Below, in pieces: positions 24,430 to 36,042 of a stretch of DNA of 64,000 nt (the stretch's first letter is position 1; every line of letters begins with the position of its first letter). The notes under the pieces are model-generated. The model ran no database searches and had not been told where the DNA came from. It was given only the letters and a program-made list of their open reading frames with translations. The DNA comes from Lindgomyces ingoldianus (lineage: Eukaryota > Ascomycota > Dothideomycetes > Pleosporales > Lindgomycetaceae). The stretch is from the NCBI RefSeq assembly GCF_010093535.1, contig NW_022985211.1, positions 234,754-298,753 on the forward strand. The letters run 5' to 3'. Made by a program: the position numbers and the translations under genes.

Positions 24430-25081
24430 TCATTTCCTACTCCACTCCTCTTCGGCCCTATCAAGTGTCCTCTTTATTGCCTTCCCAACTTCCAAGACTG
24501 CATCCCTTGCCTTTCCTCCTGGGATGACATGCCCGGTGCGTATCATCGTTATCGCCCCATATGTGCGCGGTCGGCATGGTGATCTTGACCCCATCCGTTT
24601 CACCGTCCATGAACCGGAGCTCTCCATTCCTAAGACTTTCGGGGTTCACCGGGCGGGCCGCGGAAAAGAAAATTGCGCATTTGAAGGGGGGCTGTGCGTT
24701 CAGGACCGCTTTCTCGACGATGTAGGTTGCTATGAATCCGGCACCATGTGAGTATGCGATCACGCCATCGAATGGCCCTTCCAGGCTAATAAAAGTGTCT
24801 AGTTGTACAAGCGCTTGTAACATGGACCTGGCGTCATTGACATCGAAATAGTTATACGTTTTGGTGGTAATGGGGTACTAGGGTTGAAGTTCTGGGGCCA
24901 GTGGAGATGGGATAACGCCTTCAAGAAATTCGTAGGTATGTGCAGTCCCAAGTTCGTACCTGAGGGATACAGTTTGCGTGGAGAATATCTACAGCAGGAT
25001 TAATATTCAATAGTGCAAAACAAGATGGGGCCGCAGAACCTCACTGTTAGTTCCTAACCCGTGAAGGCATAAAAACCTCAT
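24430..25081 (-). pseudogene. FSH1-family serine hydrolase, broken
   Basis: Minus-strand alpha/beta hydrolase of the FSH1 family (yeast Fsh1, LovG of the lovastatin pathway). Exon 1 (25081-25040) encodes MRFLCLHGLGTNSE; a 51-nt intron (25039-24989) leads in frame to IFSTQTVSLRYELGTAHTYEF. An in-frame TAG (24880-24878) interrupts the chain before YNYFDVND. The nucleophile elbow follows (GPFDGVIAYSHGAG), then the Asp region (PTAHIWGDNDD). There the frame breaks and about 25 residues are missing; the end (GHVIPGGKARDAV...RAEEEWSRK, stop at 24430) is in another frame and holds the expected catalytic His. FSH1 hydrolases release chains from HR-PKSs; it is divergently arranged with the PKS. Both lesions make it inactive unless they are assembly errors. 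Confidence 0.82.
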
Positions 25082-25874
25082 TGTGTCGAAAGGAGGGAGC
25101 CAAAGACAGTGATCTGAATAGTGTTGGCCGCTACTTGATCTCCGTAATAATATAAGAAGAACAGCTTGAGGCAACAGGATGCAATATAACAATGATCCGA
25201 AATGGATTTGGGGGCAAAAGTTGCCCAAACGATGAGGGGTTAGAAACAGTGGTTGTCCGAAGTGCAGAACAGGTCTATCTGCCGATACAAGGTAAAACTG
25301 ACGTCAACGTCCGGTTGAAATCGGGGGGGTGACATTCCGGTATCGTGACGAGCCATCACCGGAGAGGCTCCCTTCGAAGCTCCACACAATACAAGTGAAA
25401 TAGTCCTAAAGATGAATCCAAGAACTATGGCCTGAAGTCGGCCAATAGTTTGTCACCAGCAACTAGTTTTCACTATGGAACATGGGTTTGGTTTGATACA
25501 AAACGCACATAGAACAACCTGGAGGAGATTGTTGGATGAAAGAACGCCAAAAGCTTATCATTACTATACAAGACCTCCGATTTGAGCACTAGTAACAGAA
25601 TATTTAATGGCTGTGTCCGAGTCATGATAAAAACCTTGTATTATCCGGTATTTGCGATCCGACACCTGTCCGAGGCCCTTGCCCGCCGGGGGCTCGTATT
25701 TGCACACTGCGGTTGCAATGTGGCCATGTAAGAATAAGATGCTTCCCTGTTCCACGAACACATGCATCGTCATCCTTTCATGCCCTGGTTTTTTCCTGGT
25801 AGTTGAGATTGCCTAAGCGTATTTTGTGGCTCCATTCATCGATCACAGGCCTGTCGACCACCTTTCTGTTGCCA
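25082..25874. promoter_or_regulatory. Divergent promoter between FSH1 and HR-PKS
   Basis: A 793-bp region between two divergent start codons, with no convincing gene (a 69-aa minus-strand frame at 25564-25773 has no recognised signature). It probably held control sites for both genes; see the palindrome at 25336-25363. Confidence 0.5.
25336..25363. promoter_or_regulatory. Inverted TCCGGT / ACCGGA pair, possible Zn2Cys6 site
   Basis: TCCGGT at 25336-25341 and ACCGGA at 25358-25363 form inverted half-sites separated by 16 bp in the divergent promoter. Gal4-type Zn2Cys6 regulators bind inverted CGG/CCG triplets, so this could be an operator; no regulator gene is in the window. Hypothesis only. 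Confidence 0.25.
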
Positions 25875-28800
25875 ATGGCATCACTTTTTGCAGAGCACAC
25901 TCCTCGAAGGGAGATTTCTGATAGCAGCGGCCGGGACCCCGTTGCAGTCGTTGGTTTTTCTTTTCAATTCCCAGGAGGTTGCGACACTGCAAATGCCTTC
26001 TGGCAGACATTGGTAGAGAAGAGAAACACAGGAACCGAGGCACCGAAGGAAAGGTATAGTTCTGAGAGTCTTTTTCATCCTGATACTACACGGAGGGGAA
26101 CAGTTGGCTTTCGAGGAGGCCATTTCCTTTCCTGTGACGTGGCTAAATTTGATGCGCCATTTTTCAACATTTCAGATACCGAAGCAGCGGCATTGGATCC
26201 ACAGCAGCGCATGCTTCTCGAGACCGCATTCAGAGCCCTGGAAAATGGTAGGCTCTCAGCATGTTTCAACTTGTCCGTCCGCATGCTAATATACTACCCT
26301 CTAGCGGGGCAGGTCATTGATCGAGTCGTTGGATCGAACACATCCGTCTTCACTGGCTGCTTTTGCGATGACTGGAAGTTTTTGTCCACGAAGGACGCCG
26401 AGCAGTGTGCAAGCCATACCGCTCTCGGGGTCACTTCCTCCATGCTTGCAAACCGACTAAGTTGGTTCTTCAATCTGAAAGGCTCAAGCAGTTTGATGGC
26501 GATTGATTTGGCCTGCAAGAGTTTAGTCAGCAGGAATGCTGACATGGTAAGTATCGTGACCTAGAGGTGTCTACTGGTGAGGCCAGGTGACTCACGTTTT
26601 GCAGAGCCTCGCTGCGGGATGTAATCTCTTGGTGTATCCGGACAATATCCATACGCTTTCGAATTTGGGTCTCTTATCACCTGATAGCCAGTCATATCCC
26701 TTTGACAACCGTGCAAATGGTTATGCACGTGGTGATGGCTTCGGCGTTCTAGTACTGAAGCGACGCAGCGATGCCATTGCCAACAATGACATCATTCGTG
26801 CTGTTATTCGGGGAACAGGATCAAATCAGGACGGTTATACCACCTCCATCACCCATCCCAGCGGAAACGCGCAGGCCGAGTTGATTATGTCGACGTACTC
26901 TCGTGCTGGCTTGTCGCTCTCCAAGACAAGGTTCGTCGAAGCTCATGGCACAGGTACTCCCATAGGTGACCCAATCGAGCTCAATGCCATTGGGACGACC
27001 TTCAAATCACACCGCTCCCCTGACGAGCCACTCTATGTGTAAGCTACTACCCTAATCGTCCTAACTCTTAGATTACTCTTATTAATATGATTACAGCGGA
27101 GGCGTCAAAAGTAACATCGGTCATTTAGGGGGAGCTAGTGGCATTGCTGGTGTGATCAAAACAATTCTCGTCCTTGAGAAGGGCGTGATACCTCCCAATG
27201 CGAACTTTGTCACACTCAACCCCGAGATTGATCTCGATTTTCTGCGCATCCGACTCCCTCAAGTGCCGACCACATGGCCATCAAAAGGCCTCCGTCGCGC
27301 CTCCGTTAACTCGTTTGGGTTCGCGGGCTCTAATTCCCACATTATTCTCGATGATGCGTATCATTACCTCCTTGAAGCAGGACTGGAGGGAAACCACAAT
27401 ACCGTTTGTGATCCAGAAACTCCTGTAGTGGAGCGATTCCAAATAGGCGTGAATGGCCATTCTCCACAGAAATCGTCTGCGTATGCGGTAAAAGACGTCT
27501 TATCCACACCCGCATCTCTCCCTAGGCTTCTAGTTCTTTCCGCCAGCGATAAGGCTACTTTAATGTCCCAAATCAAGGCTCACACCAGATTTCTCCGAAA
27601 CACAGATGCAGAGCACTCGCTGACTGTTGAATTTCTTCATGACCTGAGTTACACTTTAAATGAGCGACGAAATATTTTTACCTGGAGGTCTGCTGCCGTT
27701 GTTGATTCACCCGAACAGATTCAATGCCTAGAATCACTCCTTTCGAACCCCCAGAGGTCCCTCGATGAGCCTGCGCTGTGCTTTGTTTTTGCAGGCCAAG
27801 GAGCGCAGTATGCCGGTGACCAGCTAAGATTCTTTGAGAAATTCGACATTTTCCGAGACCGGCTCACGAAAGCTGAAGAATACTTGCTGGAACTCGGCTG
27901 CAAGTGGAGAGTCCGATGTAAGCTCATGTACAAATCCAGTCCAAACTGTATAGCACTAAGAAAAGTAGACGAACTTTTCAAGCCCAAAAAGGAATCTCAA
28001 ATCGATAACGCGGAGTTCAGTCAGCCTCTTTCGTCAATCGTCCAAATCGCTCTCATAGATCTTCTCCGCAGTTTCGGCGTATACCCAAAAGTAGTGCTCG
28101 GTCACTCCTCCGGCGAGATTGCAGCAGCGTTCGTTTTGTCAATCGTGTCGGACTATCCACATTTTTGCTAACTCTTACTCAGGTACTGCCTTGGCGCTAT
28201 TTCCGCGCACTCCGCCATTAAGCTTGCTTATTTTAGGGGGTACCACGCCGCTAACCTAGTGTTATCTGGAGGTCATCATGGGGCAATGATGGCAGTGTCT
28301 CTTTCCGCGCAAGAAATGGAACCTTACCTCAGCGAGCTTGAGTCGGAAACTGGCCGACCCAGGCTAGCAATTGCCTGCATAAACAGCCCTAAAAACGTTA
28401 CAATATCCGGCGAAAGACACCAAATTGACGATCTCCAGAGGAGGCTCTCGCAACAAGGAGTTTTCTCGCGGAAACTAAAAGTTAACGTGGCCTACCACTC
28501 TTCATCAATGCAGACAATATCGGAACAGTATTTCAACTCTATTGGGAGCCTAGAGAAGGGCACTTCACCACCCCATGTTGTCACCATGTTGTCAACTGTG
28601 ACATGTCAGTGGGTACCAGAACAAAAGTTGCAGCATCCACAGTACTGGGTAAACAATATGCTGCTCCCGGTGCAGTTCTCGGCAGCAGTTGGGAATTTAA
28701 CGTTCGAACCGCACCGCCAGGTGTGGAAACGGTTAGACTGTAGCCATATGAATCATCCCAAGACAACTTGTTTCCTCGAGGTGGGGTTTCACGGCGCATT

Positions 28801-31800
28801 AAGAGGTCCATTGCGAGATATTCTGAGCATAGTTCCCGGTGGCTCTAAAGTACTATACGAGACTGTGTTAGTTCGAAATGAACCACCGTTGAGGTCACTA
28901 TTCGAGAGTCTAGCGCGGTTATTCTGCCATGGATGTACGGTCGACTTTAGGGCTGTTAATGGAGCCAAGGCCGTCCTCTCACGCGCGCCAAAGCTCTTGT
29001 GCAACCTTCCAGAGTATGAATTCAACCATTCGAAGGGCTACTGGGAAGAAAATCGCATTAGCAAGAGATATCGACTTCACCCTCAGGGAAAACTAGACCT
29101 CCTCGGAAAACCATGCCCTGATTGGAACAAAGCAGAAGCGAAGTGGCGAAACTTCATTCGAGTGTCCGAGATGCCTTGGGTTGAGGACCACGTGGTATGT
29201 ATTGTAGGCCACCGGAGAGCATCGTGTGACTGATTAAAGTGCAAGATTAATGGAGAAATGATTTATCCGGGAGCTGGAATGCTGGTTATGGCCATTGAAG
29301 CGGCCCACCAGATCGCCGAGCCCAACCGCGAAATCGAAGGGTTTGAGTTGAAAGACATTCGATTTCTATCCACTCTCACAATTCCGCGCACATCGAATGG
29401 CATTGAAACACATCTCTACCTCCGCGAGGTCAGAGACGTAACTAGTTCAGAAATACCTTGGTCTGAATTCCGACTTTTCTCTTTTGGAAGAGAAGATTGG
29501 CATGAAAACTGCCGGGGAGCAATCCGGGTGCAGTACAAGGCTCAGTTTGATGAGAAATCGGGTTCTTTTAATAGGAGGGACAAGAAGGAAGCGATAGAGG
29601 CTTATCTGGCCCGCGAATCCACTACTATGGCCTTAGATAGCCACGTATTTGAGCACGAGGGCTTGTATTCCTGCCTGCGGGACAGTGGTTTCCAATTCGG
29701 CCCCTCGTTTCAACGGATTCGGAACGGGAGATTCATCGACGAACAGGCTACAGCAGATATCGAGCTCTACGAGTGGCCGCAGGGTGCATTTCCTCAACCA
29801 CATATAGTCCATCCTTGCTCTTTAGATGCCATGCTACATCTCGCCCTCGCTGCCCTTGCCAAAGGTGGTAGTGCGGCTATCCCAACCGCCGTCCCCAGCT
29901 CGTGTAACAACCTCTGGATATCAAAGGACGGACTTTCAACCACCCAGGCGAAATCAGTTCGAACATGTGTCTGGATGGTGGACAGCAACGCACGAGGCAG
30001 TGACTACAACCTCTTCGTTCTCGACAATGTGGGGAATAAGGTGTTAGCCCAGGGCGATGGCCTGCGTTTAACGATTGTGTCCAGAAACACTCCCTCGAAT
30101 GCCGACCAATCCGATGAGAACCAGATCTGCCACCAGCTCCGCTGGAAGCCCGATATAACCTTCATGACCTACGAGCAGTTGGTGTTTTACTGTGAGCAAG
30201 CTCGGCTGTTGGAGCTCCCGGTGCAGGAAATTTACGAAGACCTAACATTCGTCGTGGTGACAGCGTTGACCGGGGCCTTGAAAAAGCTGAAAGATGTTGA
30301 CTTGTCAAGTTTGTCAATTCATCATATGCATTATTTTGAGTGGGCTACTAAACAGCTATCGAGATGCCGAGACGGAACCCTTCCATGCTCGAAACCAGAG
30401 TGGTCAGATTTCCAAAGCAATGAGCCTTATCTACTTCAGAAATACCATTATGTAAGCAAAATCAACAATCTCGGTCGGGCAGTAGTCGACACAGCACATG
30501 AGTTACCACAGATTCTGCAGGGTCAGACAAGAGCTCTGGCCCATCTCTATAAATCGTTCCTCCGGGGTGTAAACAGCTTCCAGACCTGTTTTTGCGTTCT
30601 TGTGCGTTTCTTGGACGCTGTGAGCCATAAAGGGGGGCATTTAAAAATGCTTGAAATAGGCCTAGACCCAGCCACTAGAATGCTAACGGAGCATGAATTT
30701 GCTGAATACGCGAAGGTGGACTTCAAAGTTTTTAATGCCAACCAAGATGCCGCGAGCCAGGGTATCGAATCAGGAGGGTACGACATCATATTTGCCGCAA
30801 ACATTCTCGCCTTTGCTTCCGACGTCGATAACGCATTTCAAAATCTCAGAAACTTGCTTCGAACTGGCGGCCGCCTCATATTATACGAGTGCACTAGACC
30901 TAGTGCTCTCCTAAGAACCTTCATTACGAGCCTTTTCCCAGGCTGGGGCACCAGAATCCAGGCGTTAGACAGTGTGGTCTGGGCAACAGCACTTTGTAAG
31001 AATGGTTTTGCCGGTATCGATTTAGAGATTCCCGACTTCCCTGCTCCGGAATTCCACGAGAACAGCATCATGATCGCAACGGCTGTCAGCAGGACGAACA
31101 GTATAAACGGTATTTCGAAGCGTGTCAGCCAAACTTCCAGGGTTACAATCATCGCGGACCTGCGCTCTGAGTTTCAAAAAGGCATAGTTCACCGCCTTCA
31201 ATCCATCGTATCGGAGGACTACGGCGTGATGGCATTATCAGAGGCCACGCAAATGGAAGGGATAGGAACCACATCTTTCATCTTTCTTGATGAATTAGAA
31301 CACGAGTGGCTAATAAACCTCTCGGAGGCGGATTATGCTGCACTAAGGAAGGTTTTGACGACTTGCAAGGCCTCCCTCTGGGTAACGAATGGAGGTGGAG
31401 TCGTGCCGCAGAGTCCTGCAAGTGGCGTTGCCCACGGTCTGTTCCGTGTCCTCCGCAGCGAGCGTCCGGAATATCCACTCGCTACGCTAGGGCTCGCAGT
31501 GACTGGTTCGATAACCGACAATCAGATAAGCCATATCCACAGGATTTTTCAAAGCATCATCCAGTATAATGATCCCTCAGCACAGGACCAGGAATTTGTC
31601 GAATTCGACGGTGTACTTCATATTCCTCGCGTGATAGAGGCAAAGGATATTACCGAAGCCTTCTTCCAGGGCACCCTTAAAAAGCGATCTTCCACCTAGC
31701 AAGTAGACACCTGTCCCCCTGTTCGATTGAGCATCGACTCTATAGGGGTTCTGGATACGCTCCATTTCATCGAAGACGATACTTATTGCAAACCACTCCA

Positions 31801-33944
31801 GCCCGATGAAGTTGAAATACAAATTTCGGCAGCCGGCTTGAATTTCCGTGATATTCTCGTAGCTTTAGGACGTGTACCCGGATCTGAATATGGAAGCGAA
31901 GCCGCTGGTGTTGTCTCAAGAGTGGGTTCGCTCTCCTTAGATATCTCTCCTGGAGACCGCGTCGTTGTAGCAGGGGTAACGTTGCGTACATTTGTACGAG
32001 CAAAGTCGTACAAGGTGCTAAAAATTGAGGACAATATGACTTTTCCCGAAGCTGCAAGCATACCTACCCAATTCTGCACCGCTTGGCAAGCCATTCACGA
32101 GCTAGCACGTATTCAAGAATACGAGTCCATTCTTATTCACACAGGTGCAGGTGGCACTGGACAAGCGGCTATCCAAGTTGCACAATATATTGGTGCAACA
32201 ATATACACTACTGTAGGTTCAGAAAGCAAGAAACAGCTTCTGATACAAGAGTACGGAATACCAGAGTCCCACATATTCAATAGCAGGGATACCAGCTTTG
32301 CTAAGGGTATAATGCGCATAACCAACGGACGTGGCGTCGATGTCATTCTCAATTCCCTCGCTGGTGACAGCCTGATTGCTAGCTGGGAATGTATTGCCCC
32401 ATATGGCCGCTTCATCGAGCTAGGCAAGAAGGATATTCTGCAGAATTCGAAATTACCGATGCGTATGTTCCACCACAGCACTAGTTTCGTATGCTTAGAT
32501 GGATTTGGGTTCCACCAAGATCAGCCGAAGGCGTCGAGGAAGATATTCGAGAAGGTGATGTGGATGTTTAGAGAGGGTGTATTGAGACCTGTGAAACCGC
32601 TCAACGTTTTCCCGGTAAATAGGGTGGAAGACGCATTTCGGTCGATGCAAGATGGAAGGTCTGCTGGCAAATTTGTGTTGGAGATGGGGAAGAGTATGGA
32701 GATAAGGGTATGTGCCCGGCGGAGCTTAGTGCAGGTAAATTTTGACTGACTCACTCCAGGCGACGCTTAGAAATATGCCAACCTTTTCAGTTAATGACCA
32801 TTCAACATATGTCATTGCAGGTGGACTTGGTGGGCTCGGACGAAACGTTTCGAGGTGGCTTGTTGACCGAGGGGCAAGACATCTCCTCTTGCTATCTCGT
32901 TCAGGCGCCAGTACAGAGCCAGGTCAAACACTATTGGGAGAGTTGAAGGCGTGCGGTGTTCAAGTGCAAGCTCCGCTTTGCGATGTGACCAAGTTCGAGC
33001 TCATGAAGGGAGTTATTGAAGAATGTTCTCATCAGATGCCCCCCATCAGAGGCTGTGTGCAAGGTTCGATGGTCCTCAGAGTAAGATATCTCTTATAGCC
33101 CCTTTAAAATCCAACTAGTTAATATTTGTAGGATTCAACGTTCAATAGAATGCCATATACCGATTGGCGTGCTGGCACCGATTGCAAAACCATAGGTTCG
33201 TGGAACCTACATAAGCTGCTCCCTAACAACTTGGACTTTTTCATTATGCTCTCCTCGGCTTCTGGCGTTGTGGGTCTCCATGGACAAGCGAATTATGCCG
33301 CAGGAAATGCGTATATGGATGCTCTTGCCCAATACCGAGTTTCCATCGGTCTTCGGGCCACGTCTCTTGACCTTGGCGCGTTGAAGGACGACGGCCTACT
33401 TGCAGAGAACCCTGACTTTCTGAACAGAGTTCTCAGCTACGGAGCCCTAAACGGTATCTCCAGAACATACTTCAATGCCATCATGGACTACTATTGTAAC
33501 CCTTCCCTGCCGCAGCAAACTCCCATGCAAAGCCAACCCATCATCGGTCTCGGTACCGGTGAAGACGGAATCATTAAATCCCGCAATCCCATTTTCTGTA
33601 ATCTCAAGACTGATCAACATGCTTCTTCCTCCAGCACATCTTCTTCCCCGGATACTCAAGACTGGAGATCTATATTCAAGGCGCCTGCAGACCATGACAT
33701 TGCTTCTCTCATCACTTCTGCCCTGATTGAAAAACTTTCTAAGACAAATTCTAGTTTGCAAGGCGAAGTCGATGTTGTGAAGCCGTTGGTTGCATATGGT
33801 GTAGATTCGTTGCTGGCAGTGGAGCTAAGGAGCTGGATGGCGAGGGAATTTGGGGCGGATGTGGCGCTTTTTGAGATTCAAGGTGTTATGGGGTTTGAAA
33901 GATTGGGGAGGGTTGTAGCGGAGAGGAGTACTTTTAGAGAGTGA
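25875..33944 (+). pseudogene. Highly reducing type I polyketide synthase (KS-AT-DH-cMT-ER-KR-ACP), broken
   Basis: Start ATG 25875 (MASLFAEH). Introns: 26248-26304, 26547-26604, 27039-27096, 28133-28182, 29195-29245, 32708-32759, 33081-33131; about 2,560 codons. KS: EAHGTGT and KSNIGH histidines are present, but FNLKG is followed directly by SSSLMAI, so the nine residues around the active-site Cys (xSMTxDTAC) are deleted near 26483. AT: GHSSGEIAAA is present; joining across the 28133-28182 intron loses frame by one. DH: DHVINGEMIYP and SLDAMLH are present. cMT: LEIG lacks the GxGTGG motif and about 45 residues. In-frame TAG at 31697-31699. ER: GLNFRDIL and GAGGTGQAA are intact. KR: GGLGGLGR and YAAGNAY are intact. 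[16 protein letters not shown] has its Ser. HR-PKSs make reduced, methylated chains; this copy cannot. Confidence 0.9.
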
Positions 33945-34544
33945 TGGGGAGTATGTAACAGGGACATCGGATGACCCTCAGGGTGCCTTGGGAGATGGTC
34001 ATTGTGGGCTCAGACAGCACCACCATGACGAGGACTAGGCGCCTGCCAAACATCACTGAGACGCTGGCGCAACAGAGGGCAGAATTCAGTCTTAACGCTT
34101 CCTTAGTGATTGCTACGCTGCTATTGCACTTCCCCCTTTTACAGAGTAGTCTTCCATGCCAGTCTTGGGCTGCCTAGTCTCATTGAAAATGGTGTCTCGA
34201 GGCACACTCCTCTACCCTAGAAGGTCCTCATGTCCGTTTTTTCCCGATTCTACGCCGCTCTTACTATTGCCCAGCTTCGCCACACCGATGCAGAATTGAA
34301 AGCGGTTGTTGTAGCCAAGGCAGTGGCGTAGTAACAATTCCGCCTGAATTAGCCATTGACCCAAAGATCCTTGAAAAGCAAAGACGTTCCGCACAGTTCC
34401 AATGAGAATGATGACGCCTATGAGCTGTTGCGGCACGGCTATCATGTGCCTCACCAGCTTCTTAACTTCTTTTATTTAGGTTGGTTTCTCCCCCCAAGTG
34501 CCCGCTGGTTTTCCTCAACCTGCTTCTACATCGACTTCCAATGG
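33945..34544. other. Intergenic, no gene seen
   Basis: Short open frames on both strands but no family text. Probably PKS terminator and promoter of the following gene, or debris of a lost cluster gene. Confidence 0.45.
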
Positions 34545-35555
34545 ACCTAAAAGAATTGATCGCTCTATACGACGCCACGGTCTTGACTTGGTTGGGCGTT
34601 GTTGCAATTTTTGAGCACATGGATGCTCCCTTAAAAATTAGCCATATCATTTCCACTAATCTATATCTTCCATCTCCTCGCCAATGTCGTCAAGGACTCT
34701 CGGTCAATTTACACGAGTTCTTTTAAAACTGTAAGACGAGGTCGATGGACCGCCGAACTGTCTGACGTGGCGACTTCGCCGAATGGCTCACCACCTGATG
34801 GCATCGTATGTTTTGTACTTGGGGCACGAATTAACCAGTAAGTACATCTTTCATTTCCCTTGACTTGGTTGGGTCAGGACGGAAAGAAGAACGTATTGTC
34901 CTAAACACCTTGTAGTCCTCTTGGAAAAATGGCCCCTGGCCTTCTGGAAATAGCTGGCATGTTTGATGACATGTTCATCGAAGCAACTAAGAATTGAACA
35001 AAATGGGGCTGTGAGTGAAGTACCTGCACCTCTTATAATAGATATTGTGGCCTAACTATCTTTGTTTTCTATAAGTCTTGGGGAAAACAAGCGTTCTCAT
35101 TGATCCTACGGACGACGAAGCAATCAGCATGGCATGGCTGTCCTACTGGACGGACGTTGACGCACTTCAAAAGTTCTCAACCTCAATTAACCACCGTCTT
35201 GGCGAGAATGCCTACAAAGCGAACAGGTTCCCGTACATTGGGATCATGCATGAGACGTTTCACGCCCCTAAAGGCTGTTGGGAGAGTGTCTATATTAATA
35301 TGCCACTATGGGGATTAGGTATGAGCACAACCTCTGCGGTCTTGCACACTGGTGATAGTTTGATATACTAATGAGGCGGCAGGAAGCGCTAAACTTCCGG
35401 TAAAAGAGGGGTCGGATGCTATAGGATGCGAAGATGTACTCCAACATATGCTAATTAGATTAGTTAATATTGTTACTAACGTACCTCACAAGCGAGCGCT
35501 CTACCCAACTGAGCGCCCTATCAGAACACCGCCGTCACGCCTTCGCAACGCATAG
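34545..35555 (+). pseudogene. af470-like (former DUF4188) monooxygenase, broken
   Basis: N-terminal text from ATG 34545 (MDLKELIALYDATVLTWLGVVAIFEH) looks like a membrane-associated start; near 34,650 the frame shifts by one to continue FPLIYIFHLLANVVKDSRS, then RRGRWTAEL and CFVLGARINHPLGKMAPGLLE across a 78-nt intron (34838-34915). An in-frame TGA (34995-34997, CGA expected) precedes an intron (35011-35075) and the strongly conserved block FLGKTSVLIDPTDD...YWTDVDALQKF...RFPYIGIMHETFHAPKGCWESVYINM. A third intron (35319-35382) leads to GSAKLPVKEGSDA; then the reading frame runs into the repeat at 35479. The fold belongs with af470-type monooxygenases, one of which acts in fumagillin biosynthesis. 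Here it would have oxidised the polyketide (inference). One frameshift and one stop make it non-functional. Confidence 0.72.
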
Positions 35556-36042
35556 CGCAACACTACAATAATTTATAGTACTCTATAGAACATAATGTTA
35601 TTATTTTAAAGCTTTGCTACTATATGCATCTTCCATTTGCATTTTAATAGTGTAAAAGTTATGCCTAATTTTACTATAATATCTCTCTCTACAACCCTTT
35701 TTTACTACTTTTTTACTGTTGTTACAACTACTATCCTCTATTATAGCTACTAATTTAGCAGTTTTTTTAGTTATTAAAGTTTTTTTTAGTTATAACGTAT
35801 TCTACTAGTAAGCTAGCTACTTTCTCTTAGCCTTGTAAACGCTATGTACAAAACTCTAATTTATTTACAACTAAATACAGAACTTATATATAATATGCTT
35901 ATATCTAATTCTAGTGCTTCTTTTTTATCTTTTTTATATATCTAAGCGTTGTGCCTAGTCACTTTATAGTTTCTACAACGCTATATAGCTAGTTAGGCTT
36001 TTTCTTAATTACTACTACTACGAGCCTTCCTAGACTGCTAAG
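35479..36042. repeat. Terminal-repeat-like sequence then RIP-type AT-rich DNA
   Basis: After TA (35477-35478) the string ACGTACCTCACAAGCGAGCG resembles the ends of the Fot1-like elements in this window (ACGTACCTAACAGG, ACGTACTTCACAGGCGAG), so a transposon may begin here and cut into the 3' end of the monooxygenase gene. No matching second end was found. AT-rich non-coding DNA follows. GCGCTCTACCCAACTGAGC recalls a tRNA D-arm on the minus strand but does not fold further. Confidence 0.4.

Noticed and set aside
24860..24930. TAG in FSH1 explained as an intron acceptor (CCCTAG)
   Set aside because: The only nearby donor would give an intron of about 39 nt, shorter than any other here, and would delete conserved text.
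31690..31730. TAG in the PKS explained as part of an intron
   Set aside because: No GT...AG pair of plausible length around it; the frame is identical on both sides of the stop.
35479..35530. Possible tRNA or tRNA-derived SINE on the minus strand
   Set aside because: Only a D-arm-like string is present; the anticodon stem does not pair and no acceptor or T-arm was found.
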